A stretch of 64,000 nucleotides of DNA, taken from contig OY848928.1 of NCBI GenBank assembly GCA_963693285.1, forward strand, positions 3,410,501 through 3,474,500. Direction: 5' to 3'. The notes beneath the pieces were generated by a model. That model was not told where the DNA came from. It saw only the letters and a list, made by a program, of their open reading frames with translations, and ran no database searches. This DNA is from Xestospongia muta (taxonomy: Eukaryota > Porifera > Demospongiae > Haplosclerida > Petrosiidae). This document shows positions 33,601-45,756 of the stretch, piece after piece. The position numbers and the translations under genes were made by a program. Position 1 is the first letter of the stretch, and every line of letters begins with the position of its first letter.

Positions 33601-36600
33601 GTGTACCTGTTTAGAATTGTCCAATTTTCTGTCAAATAAATATTATGTTACAGTTGATGAGAGAATATACTATGTCCAGTTTGAGTTTGACAGCAGTTTT
33701 GTGGAATGTTGTTAATGAAAAATGTTATCAACCTATGTTGAGTGTGATCTCGTAGCTTATTCTTTTTTTCAAGTCTGTAGAAGTATTTTGTTATTCTTTG
33801 CTGTTGCTTCTTTGTTAGTCTGTCATGTTTTTGCTATCAAAGACATTTTCTATTGTTTCTAAACATTTTTGCTACGACTAGCAAATGTTTATGATAGTGT
33901 TTGTTAATGGAATGCAAATTATATATGGTGTTACATCATGGTGGAATGTGAAGAATGCCATTCACTTTATATGGGAACTACAGTTTGCTATAGTTTGCTA
34001 CTTTCTTTAGCAGCTAGTGCTTTAGATTCTACATATTTTAAATCAGAGTTGAAAGATGTATTGAATGGTACATACTGTTTCTACCTTATTCCTCCTAGCC
34101 TGAGATATAACACTGAATTGAGGGTCAGACTCAAATTGGACAGAATATAGTTAGAGCAGAGATATCAAAGACCACTCTCCTTATGTTTAGTATTTTTATA
34201 TATGTTCTCTCTCTCTCTCCCTCCCTCTCTCCACTCAATAGGACTGAATGATTTAGACATTGATGGTGAATGGCTGGTTGAAAGACAGGCCTTGTGGGTA
34301 GTACCATGTGGACTCAAAGAAGAAGATTCTGAATTACAACGTAGTGACCAACCTCTCTTTGTTGACCCAGTCACACAAGAAGTGTTCATTTACAAACTAG
34401 AAGACTGTGCCTTGAAGGCTTTACAAGAGGTGACTGTGCTTTACTACATGTAATCATGTAACAGTATGTGTTAAGATAATCCGGTATTATAGTCATCTGT
34501 GATGTTTGTTTTTATATTCAGGACACCATTTATTGTAGTGACTGCAATGTTCATGTTCCATTGTCTTATCTTGTTCCTGATCTCCTTCTGACTGACTTAC
34601 CTCCATCTCTGATGCTGGACCAATCTGTATTTGAGTTTAATCCTAAAGATCACTCCACTCGACTTGGGAGAGGAGGAGCAGGTACTTCCCATAAAGAAAC
34701 TTTTGGATTATTTACTATTCTATTTATAAGATTATAATCATGTAATATTGAAATATCATAACATCTTCTGTCATCATTAGTGCATTTACATCACATACAC
34801 AATGAATATAACTATAATACAGATATTTGTTATTAACAAACCACTCCACTTTGTTACAGGAGCTGTTTATCGTGGTAAATATAAGCATGAGTCTGTGGCT
34901 GTTAAGGAGTTCCTAACTCAGTCTCAAGTTGAAGCAGTCTATGATGAATTTGATGATACACCTGGTGTTCCTGGATACAGTTACAGAGAGGTAGATAAAA
35001 TATCTGAAATATTGTTGAACCTTAGACTCTGGCTCAAAGCTACGTATAAAAGTGTCCACAATACACTCTTTTTTGTTATTAGGATGACAACATTACTTCT
35101 GGAGAAGCATTGTTTCTTTATCGTGATATGCGTCAAGAAGTCACTGTGTTAGCTCAACTTTCACATCCTAACATTGTCTCATTATTAGGTAAATCATCAT
35201 GTCACTGCCATCATCTTCTTTATGTGTTTATATATAGGCGTGTCTCTACGACCAATGTGTATAGCTCTTGAGCTAGCTCCTATGGGCAGTTTGTTTAGTA
35301 TCTTAGATCGCAAACTAGAAGCTATCAAAACAGCTCAAGCTGATTTGCCTACAGTCAATATTCGTATGCCAGGTGGTGTATTAGGACATGAAATCTCTGC
35401 AAGAATAGCACTACAAGTAATATGATTGACACAGTACAATAGTAACTAGCAATAAAGCCAGTCAGTTTTTTACCAGGAGTGCATAGTGAGAATAACATGA
35501 AGGAATAGGAGCTTGAAACATCTCTGCAATTGATTAACATGTCAGATAAAGCTCTCATGAGTTGTGTTACTATATTTAGGCTAGACCACAATAAAGTAGG
35601 CATGTGACATACCAGTATAATGATGGTAAGTTGTAAACAGTTATAAATTGTTCCTGTTATATAGACTATGATAGCAAAGACTGTCTTAAGTCAGAGCAGA
35701 TCTAGTCAGAGCAGATATCAATCATGAAGAATGATATTGAGTACAGTTTAAACAAGATTGTTGAGATGGTGTTTGCATACAGGCCTCACTTACAACTGTA
35801 ATATTATTGATATTTATAGGTAATAGAATTAACACAACTCCCAAGAGCTCTATATGATATTTTAATCAATTGCATAGGAGTTTCCCACACCATTCTCTTC
35901 TCTTCCTCTCATTCATTATGTGCCCTTATCTTTACTAATATCAGCTAATAATTTAGAACTATGCAGACTTATGTATATTTAGTTCATGTGTGAAACAATT
36001 ATTGATATTGTGAAGACAGAATTGTTGAATTTTGTTTTTATAGGTAGCGTTAGCAACACGATACTTACATAGAAGAGGTATTGTCTATCGTGATCTAAAA
36101 TCTGACAATGTTCTGATCTGGTCTCTTGATGTCAGTACACCAGTTAATGCTAAATTAGCAGACTATGGAATATCACGGTACAGTTCATTATAATAATAGT
36201 AACTGGCTGGGTGTGGCTAGGGGTGTGGCTAAGTGTACTGATGTATTGGTTATATCTGAGTGTTTGTCTTAGCATCAGAATATTATGACGTTAACCTGTA
36301 TATCTCTCAATACATATATTGTGATAGTGTGTGTAGAGTTGTGTGTTGTTGATATGATGGTAATAATATTATCTAGATTTGCTAATCCTGGTGGTATTAA
36401 AGGTGAAGAAGGCACGCCTGGTTACATGGCACCTGAAGCTATCAGAAGACGAGGAGAGGACCAAGCATTTGATGAGAAGGTCAGTAGTTATTATAATGTC
36501 AATACAATATAGGCACTTTTTGATAAAATCTATAATACTTGTATCTTCAAGTAATATTAGTTACTATATAATATGTTGTGTTATCATTACAGGTTGATGT

Positions 36601-39368
36601 CTTTTCCTTTGGCATGTTATTGTTTGAGCTAATTACTGGCCAAAGACCATTTGAAACATTGTCTAGTGGACAAGAAGTAAACAGAGCTGTCTTACAAAGG
36701 GAGAGACCACAAGTTCATGAAGGGAATGTTGAGCCTTCTTTTCCTGGTCTCACAGAATTAATGGAAGATTGTTGGAGACATTTAGCAGCTGATCGACCCA
36801 CAGCTGATGAGGTACTACAGATATAGTGTGGAAGGCTACAGTGCTTAGTTCTGCTCTGATATTGAGGTAATCATGATAACATTTATTTTGTAGGTGGTTC
36901 AACGTATATCTGCACCTGGATTTTTGTGTCGTCGTCATGTTATTACTCGTGTTAAAGAACATCCACTTCAGAAAATTGATGTTGTTTATTCTCAACCTGT
37001 ATTGTCAGAAAGTCCTGATAATTCTAGTGGTCATCTTTTGTGGACATGGTCTCGACAAGATATGGAACGTAACTTCAGTATTTTCAATGTACAGAAAGGT
37101 ATCATCTTTAAAGACATGTTACTTCTAATACAATGTATAGACTGTTGTAACTATACATTGAATAACATAAGCTATTGTAACTATTTGCCTTAGTCCTACC
37201 TGTATAAGCAAGGGAGGTTCTGATCTGCTGACTTAAGAGCCTTCATCAAAGGTTCACCAGATGTTTTGACTGATAAGGAGCCCTTGATAAAGTGATCAAG
37301 TTAATAGATCAGAAATTTCTCTTGTGTAAGGAGGAGAGCTGGTTCCATATGACTCAGAACAAAAAAATTATATAGCTTCAACCTATGTCACTGTCCACTG
37401 GTATTTTCCTAAACACTTCAGATGTATTGTTTATCTTTATACTTGTTAATTCTATGTTAAAGTTTGTAGATATGTTACACCTTGTTACTTGAAATGTCTT
37501 TTATAGGTATATTTATTTTGCCTGAGCAATCATCTCCAGGTGGGCGTGTGTATGCCATGGCCTCGACTGGAGAGGTAGAAAAGAGACTGTGGATAGCTAC
37601 ATCAGTTTGTAGAAATTACCCAGTAAGTACACTGTATTACCTTGGTATACACTACTGTGTAGTACATGTACATGTATAGTAACACACTGTAGCCAAATAG
37701 TTTAGCCACTTGGGATATTACTGAAGTTAAGCACTATTGAGTCACATTATTTTATGATGGGAGAGGGAGTGTCTCTCAGTTTAATAAAACATTTAATTAA
37801 TGATTCTGTTTTATTGTACACTATAGGACTTTGAGATTCAAGTGTATGGATTTAAAGCTCCCAGTAAAGCCGTTCATATTTGGTCTTTTGTAGTAAAGGA
37901 CTCTGTCCTCGACATGACCACTGAGATTGATGGAGGACGAGTAAGTAATAGAAATAGTCCAACAATGATGCTAATCCAATACTATTATTGTCTTTACTAA
38001 TGTTATTATTACCTCTATTAATCTTTTACTTATGATATTATCACCTGTACTACAACAATTTAATTTATTGTTTTTTTCTCCTTCAAGGTGAAGCGTGTTT
38101 TTGCCTCTCTTGCCAATGGTACTATTTATATCTTTTCTCGTAAGAGTATCAGCTCACCACTTGAATCTAACATTGGTGATGCAAAGATTTTGCCCGAAGC
38201 TTGCGTTTTGAAATGTAAAGACTCACAATATCAAGAAGAGGCTGAAGACTGGAATGAACCTCTCATTTTAACACTCTCTGAAACAATCAAAGCTGCATCT
38301 ATTAAATGTATGGCATTTGTGGGGTCTGGTCGACTTTGGTGTGGTTGTGGTAATAGCATAGTTGTTGTAGATGTTGTCAATATGACAGTCCTTACAACCA
38401 TACCTATCTTTGCTAAGCGAGCTCAACTAGTGAATGAGCTTGTCTCCAACGGTGTCAGAGTCTGGGGCATTGGTCGTCAGTTAGCCAATGTTATGGAATG
38501 GGATGCTGAAACCTATGAACTTAAATGTGTCTTTGATTGTAGTCGTGTTGATCCAACTGGTAACAATGTAATTGGTGACATGAGCAGTGTGGAGGACCTA
38601 GCCTTACCTGCTGGAGCTACTGCTACTAGGAAAGAAACAATAAGTCCATCTGCATCTCCTCAAAATTTGGATGAAAAAGAAGAACCAGATCCACTTGAAA
38701 GCAGTACCTCATCTTTGACAAGTGGTAGCCCTACAGAATCGGTTTTTGTAGTATCAAATGAGCCAGAAAATCCATCCAAAACAGCCAATGCTGCATATAA
38801 TCCTCGTCTCTCAAGACAGACTTTGAAGACTTTCCATAGACCTCGAACACGTGTCTATAATATTACACAACAAGAAGGCAAGAGTATATTTTCTGCACAG
38901 CCAGAATTTGATGCATTGAAAAAAGCTAAAATCCGTTCTATTTTACGCCAACAAGGTGCAACACGTGTGACATCTCTTTTACTTGTACATAACACATTAT
39001 GGATAGCTCGTGGAATGGGAGATGTTGTGGTAGTCGATATTAATGAGAATGGTGACCACGGCATGGCCATTGCTCGATTTGCCACCGAAGATAGCAGCAA
39101 ATATGGCAATCGTTCTAATCATAAGCTCTGTTTAGTTGGTGATGAGTTTGTTGTATCGTCGCAGTGGTTGGAGCCATTAGACATGTCACGCCCTCGAGCT
39201 GCAACAGATGCTGGTCATATTAACACAAGTGTTCCTGAGCAGCCAGAGGTTACGGCCCATCAGCAAATTACTGTGTGGGAAGCATGGAATTATGATACCA
39301 TCAAATTGTATGCTCAGAAGATTTCTCAAATGCATGGGCTTGATAGTGAAGCTTTGAATGAAATGTAG
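27612..39368 (+). CDS. LRRK-type ROCO kinase (ANK-LRR-Roc-COR-kinase-WD40)
   Basis: About 29 exons give roughly 2,200 residues. Order: ankyrin repeats (27805-28700), leucine-rich repeats (28860-30700), a Roc GTPase with P-loop [25 protein letters not shown] (switch II) and VGTHLD (guanine motif), then COR (31800-34680). The kinase has glycine loop LGRGGAGAVYRG, lysine VAVKEF, catalytic loop [13 protein letters not shown] in place of DFG, and APE-type GYMAPEA. The C-terminus is a WD40-like region with an inserted acidic/serine-rich stretch (about 38620-38800), ending at TAG 39368. DYG is the LRRK-family signature, and the arginine of [17 protein letters not shown] aligns with LRRK2 Arg1441. 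Ankyrin repeats and the KSDN loop favour LRRK1 over LRRK2, but it may descend from their common ancestor. All catalytic residues are present. Confidence 0.9.
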
Positions 39369-40119
39369 TTTTCTGACAGATGGATGATTTTTATTATTAC
39401 TCTAGTTGTGATTTATTAATAATATAGTAAAGTTTTGAATTGAAGATGTCTGATTTTTGGGGTGTATTATTTTTGTGTAAAATAAATTTCCCTAATTAGT
39501 GTGCGAATCATGTAATAATAATTATTAATTTTATTTGAGGATTTTTGATAAATAATGAGAAATAAATTTTACATGTTTCCTAAAGTTATCCTAAACTATG
39601 CACCTTAATTAAGGGTAAAACCATTATGTGGTTATTGTTATTACCAGCTAAGACATAATTGGTCAGGTTAATACTGTTTTAATAGTCAAAGTTTGTGAAT
39701 GGTTTACTCTATCATGAAAATTGGAGAGGAATACAACGTTTTGGCCATAAATAAGTAATTAGATAGTTAAAACACACATACAAAAAAGCATATTGCAAAT
39801 ACAACTCTAACGACGTCCTTGTCATTCTGGGGTATGATAAAAACTATGTAGTGTCTATTTGTCTGGCAGGAAATGTATACTTTGTTGTAAAAAGGTAGGT
39901 TAAGGTTTAGGGGATGGGGATCAGTTTAATACACAACAAAGTATGCATTTCCTGCCGGACAAATAGACACTGCCTAAAAACCACAACTAATATTCATGAC
40001 CATCGATTAATGAACATATTTTTACAAGTGGGTGTAACTCAAGAGTATGTGTTCTGAACTAATAATTTATATTGCTTTTTAGTTACATACAAGTTACTCA
40101 CTCACTGTATCTTCTAGCT
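39369..40119. other. Spacer between the LRRK gene and the NLR gene
   Basis: AT-rich sequence with the LRRK 3' untranslated region, a 128-bp foldback element at 39847-39974 and the presumed NLR promoter. No other feature is seen. Confidence 0.5.
39847..39974. mobile_element. 128-bp foldback MITE, member 1 of a two-copy family
   Basis: Arms of about 40 bp form a hairpin: AGTGTCTATTTGTCTGGCAG pairs with the inverted CTGCCGGACAAATAGACACT, and the pairing continues through CATTT and AACAAAGTAT. The loop is G-rich (TTTAGGGGATGGGG). The element is flanked by TAAAAACTA (39838-39846) and TAAAAACCA (39975-39983), a 9-bp duplication with one change. Its ends match the element at 61095-61242. Confidence 0.75.
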
Positions 40120-43100
40120 ATGATCGACACCAGTCAATGGAGAGGTAGTATTGGGTTATGGTATTGTCATCAGATACCATATACTACAAAAAAGGAAACA
40201 ACTACTGATATTTTAGGATGGGTTGAGTCACCATGGTCAGGAGATGAGGGTGGTGGTAACCTGACCTTCTCTTTAGCCTTGTTTGTCTTACTTCTCCTCA
40301 TTTTATCAGGTGATATTGAACTCAATCCTGGACCTAAAACAGGTAAACATTAAAACATATAACTGATACAGGGACTATGTCTCATTTACTTCAACAGAAC
40401 TGACATCAAGTAATGCTCTACGACTTCTTGTTAAGAGTGGTTTTTGTGTGAAAGACAAGTGGACTGAACTGACTAGTCTACTAGGTGTATCACTGGACGA
40501 GAGGAGAAGACTCAAGACAATGGCCAGCAGTGATCAAGACTACCACTTTGCTTTAGAGGAAGGTTTACAATGGTGGATTACAAATAGTACAGACCCCTCT
40601 TGGAAAGAACTCATCTCAGCTGTTGAAAACTGTGGAGATAAGGATATTGCTGTTATAATGAGAAGACAACTAGATATTATGGATGAAGGTAATGAGTCTA
40701 ATGTCAATATACATATGTCATTATAGTACTGTTAAGTAGATACACTTACTTTAAGTGACCTATTTCGTACTCACTTTGCTGATCTTACTGATGCTATCAC
40801 TCCTATCCTTACCAGTGTAACTAGTGTACTATATGCTAAAGGACTGATACCATATGAGACGAAAAATAATATATTGTCAATAACTGGAGAAGATAATCTT
40901 AAAAAATCTAGTAAGTTGGTAGGTGTGTTACAGAGACAGTTAAAAGCACATAGAGATCCATATCAGTATCTAGTGAACATTTGTCATGTATTAAGAAACC
41001 AACAACATCAGAGACTAAGAGAGATTACTACCTTTATATTACAACAATTAGGTGAGTCAATTAATGTAGTACTTTACCTTACTATGTACCTTACTTCATT
41101 AAGGTGAATATACTGATGATCATGCTCCACCTGCCAGTTCATTAGACCCTGATATTCAGAAATATTGTGACATCATGATAGACCAATACAAATACCAACC
41201 TATTGTCCCTACAGACTGGCCACCACCAGTTGGACAAGACTTCTTTGGGAAAATAGCACTACTACAAACACAAGACAGACATGCCACTCCTCAAACAATA
41301 CTACAGAAACAATGGTGTATGTTAAGAGGACAAGTTGATAAAATATCTGGATGTACTCATAAACAGATAAATATCCAAGATGTTCTTAAACCATGTGATA
41401 GTGGTCAGTCTCTTAGAGTAGTAGTTGATGGTCCTCCTGGTATTGGTAAGACAACACTCTGTCGTAAACTGTTAAATATGTGGGCTAAAGGAGAACTCAC
41501 ACATGGACAATATCACTTGGTACTTTACTGTCCTCTCAGAAATGACAAGGTGGCTCAAGCTAGTACACTAACAGATCTGTCTGTTTACCAAAGTCCAACA
41601 GTTTCAAGTGTTGTTGATTGGATGACATCTACTGAGGGAGAAGGACTATTGATAATTTTTGATGGTTGGGATGAATTAAGTACAGATCTCAGACAATCCT
41701 CACTAGCAGCTAGAATAATTCATAGAGAGATGTTGGCCAAATGCTCAGTAATTGTTACCTCACGTAGCTATACCTCTTACTCACTGTTAAAATTATCTTC
41801 AGTTAACAGACATGTTGAAGTGTTAGGATTTTCTGAGGAGGAGATCGAGGCAGTAGTCAAAGGAACACTAGAAAAAGAACCACATCTAGCTGAGAAACTT
41901 ATTCATGATCTTGAAGTACGAGGTGATGTCCAGTCATTGTGTTATGTACCACTAATTTGTTCCATAGTCATCTCAGTGTATCGTGAGTCAGATGGACAGT
42001 TACCAATAACACTTACAGAATTGTATGATAATTTTATCCTACAAACTGTCAGGAGACATGTTGAAATCAAAAGAATTAACAATATAGAACCAGTACAGGT
42101 ATATAGCCTTCATCATTTACCATCAGTCTTAGATACAACATTTAAAGAGATTTCTCACTTTGCTTACCTCAGTTTGAAAGAAAGTAATCCAAAAATGACA
42201 TTCTCTTCAATTCAACTCTGTCACTCTCTTGGTCAATCAGAGAAGGAAGGCTATCTTGGACTAATGACAACATTTATTGTAGGTATTGAGAAGAGGTATC
42301 AATTTCTTCACCTGAGTATCCAGGAATTTCTAGCAGCATGGTGGATAGCTAAGTATGAGAAGACAGAGAAAGTATTTGGAGAGTACTTTGATAATGATCA
42401 CTTTAGAATGTGTCTGAGGTTTGTGGCAGGTCTAACTCACCTTGAACATGAGAGCTATCAACAATATATTAACAAAGAACTTGACCTACAATGTAAGAGG
42501 AGACCATTGTTTGGACTTGAGAAGTGTTACTACTCTCATTTCAGACAGAACTCAGCAACTGTTAAGCCACACCTTGATTTTCTTCTCTTTAATAAATATG
42601 ATGACATTCTTGTCCAACTCTTATATGAATCACAGAACATCAAATTATGTCAAATATTATCACAATCTATAAAGAACCACTCACTTTGTCTCCACAGAGT
42701 AAAATCATCACTATTTGACATACTGTGTCTTGGATTTTTCTTGAACAACTGTAACATAACATGGAATTATTTGGATCTGGGATGTCTACATGAACAGAGA
42801 GTGCAACTCCTTTCTCACACATTGATGAACAACATTAAGTCTAAAAGACTAGAGATTAAGGTGGAATATTTAAGACAAAAATGTACAAAGGTATTAGAGA
42901 ATTTATTTCTATCATTGTTCTCTCACCATCTTCAAGAGTGTTATATTACAATAGAGTCATATGAAGAACAGCATGTATCTGATAATACTCTTGAACTGTT
43001 GTACTTAATAAAACTACAACATCTAAAGATACTACACTTTAAGACTAGATACTTTGGATATAATGTATCTTCATATATACAGATAGACAAGACAATTTTA

Positions 43101-44384
43101 TCTGAATTGGAGGAAAGTCTTTGTATCAACAGCACACTGCAGGAACTAGTATTAAATATTACAAATTATAAGGAAATACAATCTTTCTATACTGATATTG
43201 CTGATATAATCAACAGTGTGATTAAAGGAGTAACAAGAAACAAATCAATTCAAACATTATTGCTTGAATGTTATTGTACTTTTAAACCAAAATGGACAGA
43301 CGTTTCACTAAGAAAATCTCTTTGTTATAAAACTGTTAAACACTTACTAAGAGACAATCACACACTACAAACTCTAAAACTGAATAGCAATTACAATCAT
43401 GTAATATCATCACTGGATATAGCAGAGGTAAATGCACCCCTCACTGCACTGGACATCAAATCTCAAAGGTTATACTATCAACAGACATCATTATTTCCTC
43501 AACATATCAATGGACTAGATTGTCTTATACTAGATCATAAACTATACCATCTCCCACTACCTCCATTATTTCAAAATCACCCTAATCTACAACAACTTGA
43601 AGTATCACTAGACACAGCTGAGAGTGTTATTGAACTATTTACTATTCTACAGAGTAATACTACAGTTAAGGCTTTGAAAGTCGAAACAAATATATATGAC
43701 AGTATGGGTCCTAGTTTACAAGACATGTTAACACTAAACCGAACAATAGAATATTTTGAAATTGTTGACATGCAAACTAAAGACTTTACAACCCATACCA
43801 TTTCCAGTACTTACCTGTCATTTCTAACAACTGGTCTCACACACAATACCAGTGTAAACGAGTTGAGTGTACCCATTCCACTGTCAAGTACCAACTATGT
43901 AGAAATGACAGCTCTATTTAATGTTATCTCTCACAAGAACAACCTCACAGAACTTAAAGTAGCCTTCACAGCACTAAATCAGTCATTTGTGTCTAGAGAC
44001 TGTACTGATAAAGATTTAAACCAAATAATGACACAGCTGTTCTATGAACAGGGACTACCTTTTATTACTAACTTGTTAAAGTCAAACACAACTATAAGAC
44101 TTCTCTATATACTGACCTCTGCTGACAATGCATTCGATTATCATCATCCCAACTGGATGGAATTAATACAACACTTATGGCAAACTATTTTTCTTCATCC
44201 ATCACTTCATTACATAGAAATCCATTTTAATGGTAAATTGACAGACTCCTTCCTAGAAACTACTCTTATTTCAGAAAAGAAGACATTAATTGACATCAAA
44301 CAATTACAACCATCGAAACCTCTACCAATGATAGAAATTTTTGTGACTTCAGAATATGTAAGTGTAAAGTCTCCAGACTGGTAG
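40120..44384 (+). CDS. NLR receptor: leader-2A, Death, CARD-like, NACHT, LRR
   Basis: Four exons (40120-40342, 40398-40688, 40740-41051, 41104-44384) join in frame to about 1,368 residues. Exon 1 is a 74-residue leader with a hydrophobic run (LALFVLLLLIL) followed directly by GDIELNPGP, a complete 2A motif. Exon 2 is a Death domain (about 75-170; WKELISAVENCG). Exon 3 is a second helical death-fold, CARD-like (about 172-275). Exon 4 holds NACHT, with Walker A GPPGIGKTTL near residue 385 and Walker B LLIIFDGWDEL, a winged-helix-type region and degenerate LRRs (SNTT...LxL repeats). The family detects intracellular danger signals and oligomerises through NACHT. The start at 40120 is chosen because it gives a typical leader; an upstream in-frame ATG at 40072 is possible. 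A related broken copy lies at 1-942. Confidence 0.85.
40309..40335 (+). other. 2A-type translational recoding motif
   Basis: Codons for Gly-Asp-Ile-Glu-Leu-Asn-Pro-Gly-Pro match the 2A consensus D(V/I)ExNPG|P fully. In known 2A sequences the ribosome skips the Gly-Pro bond, here between 40332 and 40333, releasing the upstream peptide and continuing from proline. It comes right after the hydrophobic run and seven bases before the exon 1 donor. N-terminal 2A leaders on sea urchin NLRs have been shown to work as both signal sequence and recoding element; activity here is inferred. Confidence 0.85.
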
Positions 44385-44819
44385 AAGACAAGACAAATTT
44401 GATCTCCTTATTGCTAAGAAACAGGAACAAAAGTTACTGACAAGGACCTCAAGTCAAGATAACACTTAGAATAGGCCTCAATCACATGGTAGGATAGAAC
44501 ACAGGCCTTACAAAATTCCTCTAGTTAGTAACTACTTCAATTTTTCTTATTAATATATATCATAACTCATAACATACATTGGTGTCTCTCATAGACACAC
44601 TCTACATATACCTCTGAAGTCATTTTTCTGTCTGATATATTAAGCATGCCAGGTGGTCATAATAATGTTAGATTTGGTAACTATAAATACAGAATTTTAT
44701 CATTTCATCACAATATTAATATATTCTGACTGGTATGTCATAACAACTTTTCTTAAAATTTGCTGTGGACCATGTACACATATGTTTGCTTGTATAATTT
44801 CATTCTATTGTTGTATGTA
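44385..44819. other. Spacer after the NLR gene
   Basis: The 3' flank of the NLR gene, AT-rich. No feature recognised. Confidence 0.5.
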
Positions 44820-45600
44820 CCCATAGAACATAAATTTGATCCTGGCATTACAACTGATGAATACTGGCCTACAATTAATAAAACAAACTAATCCTTTTAA
44901 TTATGTAGATATAGCTGTATCTTATTTTCTTCATAAAAAAACTACCTTTAGGAGAACCTGTAGATTATGTAGCTAAGATCCTATTACAAGGTCTAAACAA
45001 ATATGTGTACAATGGACATCAGGTAGTAACTCTACACCTGTTTTACTTTATGGAGTATCCCCTAATAAATTAGATTACAAGGTTACTGGCCATTGGACTA
45101 CTTATAAAGCTTCAGATATGTGTGGTAAGCCAGCCAATAATAACACATACTTTATAGATCCAGGCTATCTTCATGATGTCCTTCTGACTGATTTAAAACC
45201 AAACACTTTATTATCAATATGGTTCTGATGACATTTTCAGTGACGTTGAACCATTCACTTCAGCACCACCTATTGGTAGTGATCAGTCCTTCAAGTTTGT
45301 TACATATGGTGATATGGGCATTGGTTTTCCAGGATAACAGCTGAGCTTATTAATCAAGACATTGATGAAGGGACTAACTTTGTCATTCATCAAGGTGATC
45401 TTTCATATGCTGTAGGTTATGTTTATATTTCCACTTAATAGAATACTGTGCAATTTGTGTATTATACATGATTGAGATTGTTGAGTTAGAAAGATCCAAG
45501 TGGTAATTAGGGAAATGGCTATCATCCTGCTTGGGGTAATTTCAATCACAATTCCAGAGGTAATTGTGACGAAAGATGTTCAAATCTATATAGGTAACTT
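44820..45600 (+). pseudogene. Purple acid phosphatase (plant/ACP7-like) remnant
   Basis: Scattered frames encode recognisable purple acid phosphatase blocks: LLYGVSPNKLDYKVTGHWTT, then YKASDMCGKPANNNTYFIDP and GYLHDVLLTDLKPNT (N-terminal domain). The metallophosphatase core follows with FKFVTYGDMGIG (GDMG metal ligands) and FVIHQGDLSYA (GDLSY), then GNGYHPAWGNFN. Stops and frameshifts separate the blocks (for example after IWF and after GFPG), and the rest of the catalytic domain is missing. Intact enzymes are secreted or lysosomal Fe/Zn phosphatases. This copy is dead. Confidence 0.75.
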
Positions 45601-45756
45601 AATATTTTCTAATCAAGAAACAATAATTTGAAGATTAAAAGAAGAAAAGTGTTTATCAACACTGTTCTGTTTGCAAAAAATTCCTAACACTATAAGAGAT
45701 TAAGTACATAAAGTTTGAAGTTGAACAATTATTGTTTATACATGGAGCATGCTATA

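Noticed and set aside
33538..34150. Open pieces between two COR exons of the LRRK gene
   Set aside because: They lie in an intron (donor near 33541, acceptor near 34242), have no LRRK similarity, and would break the frame.
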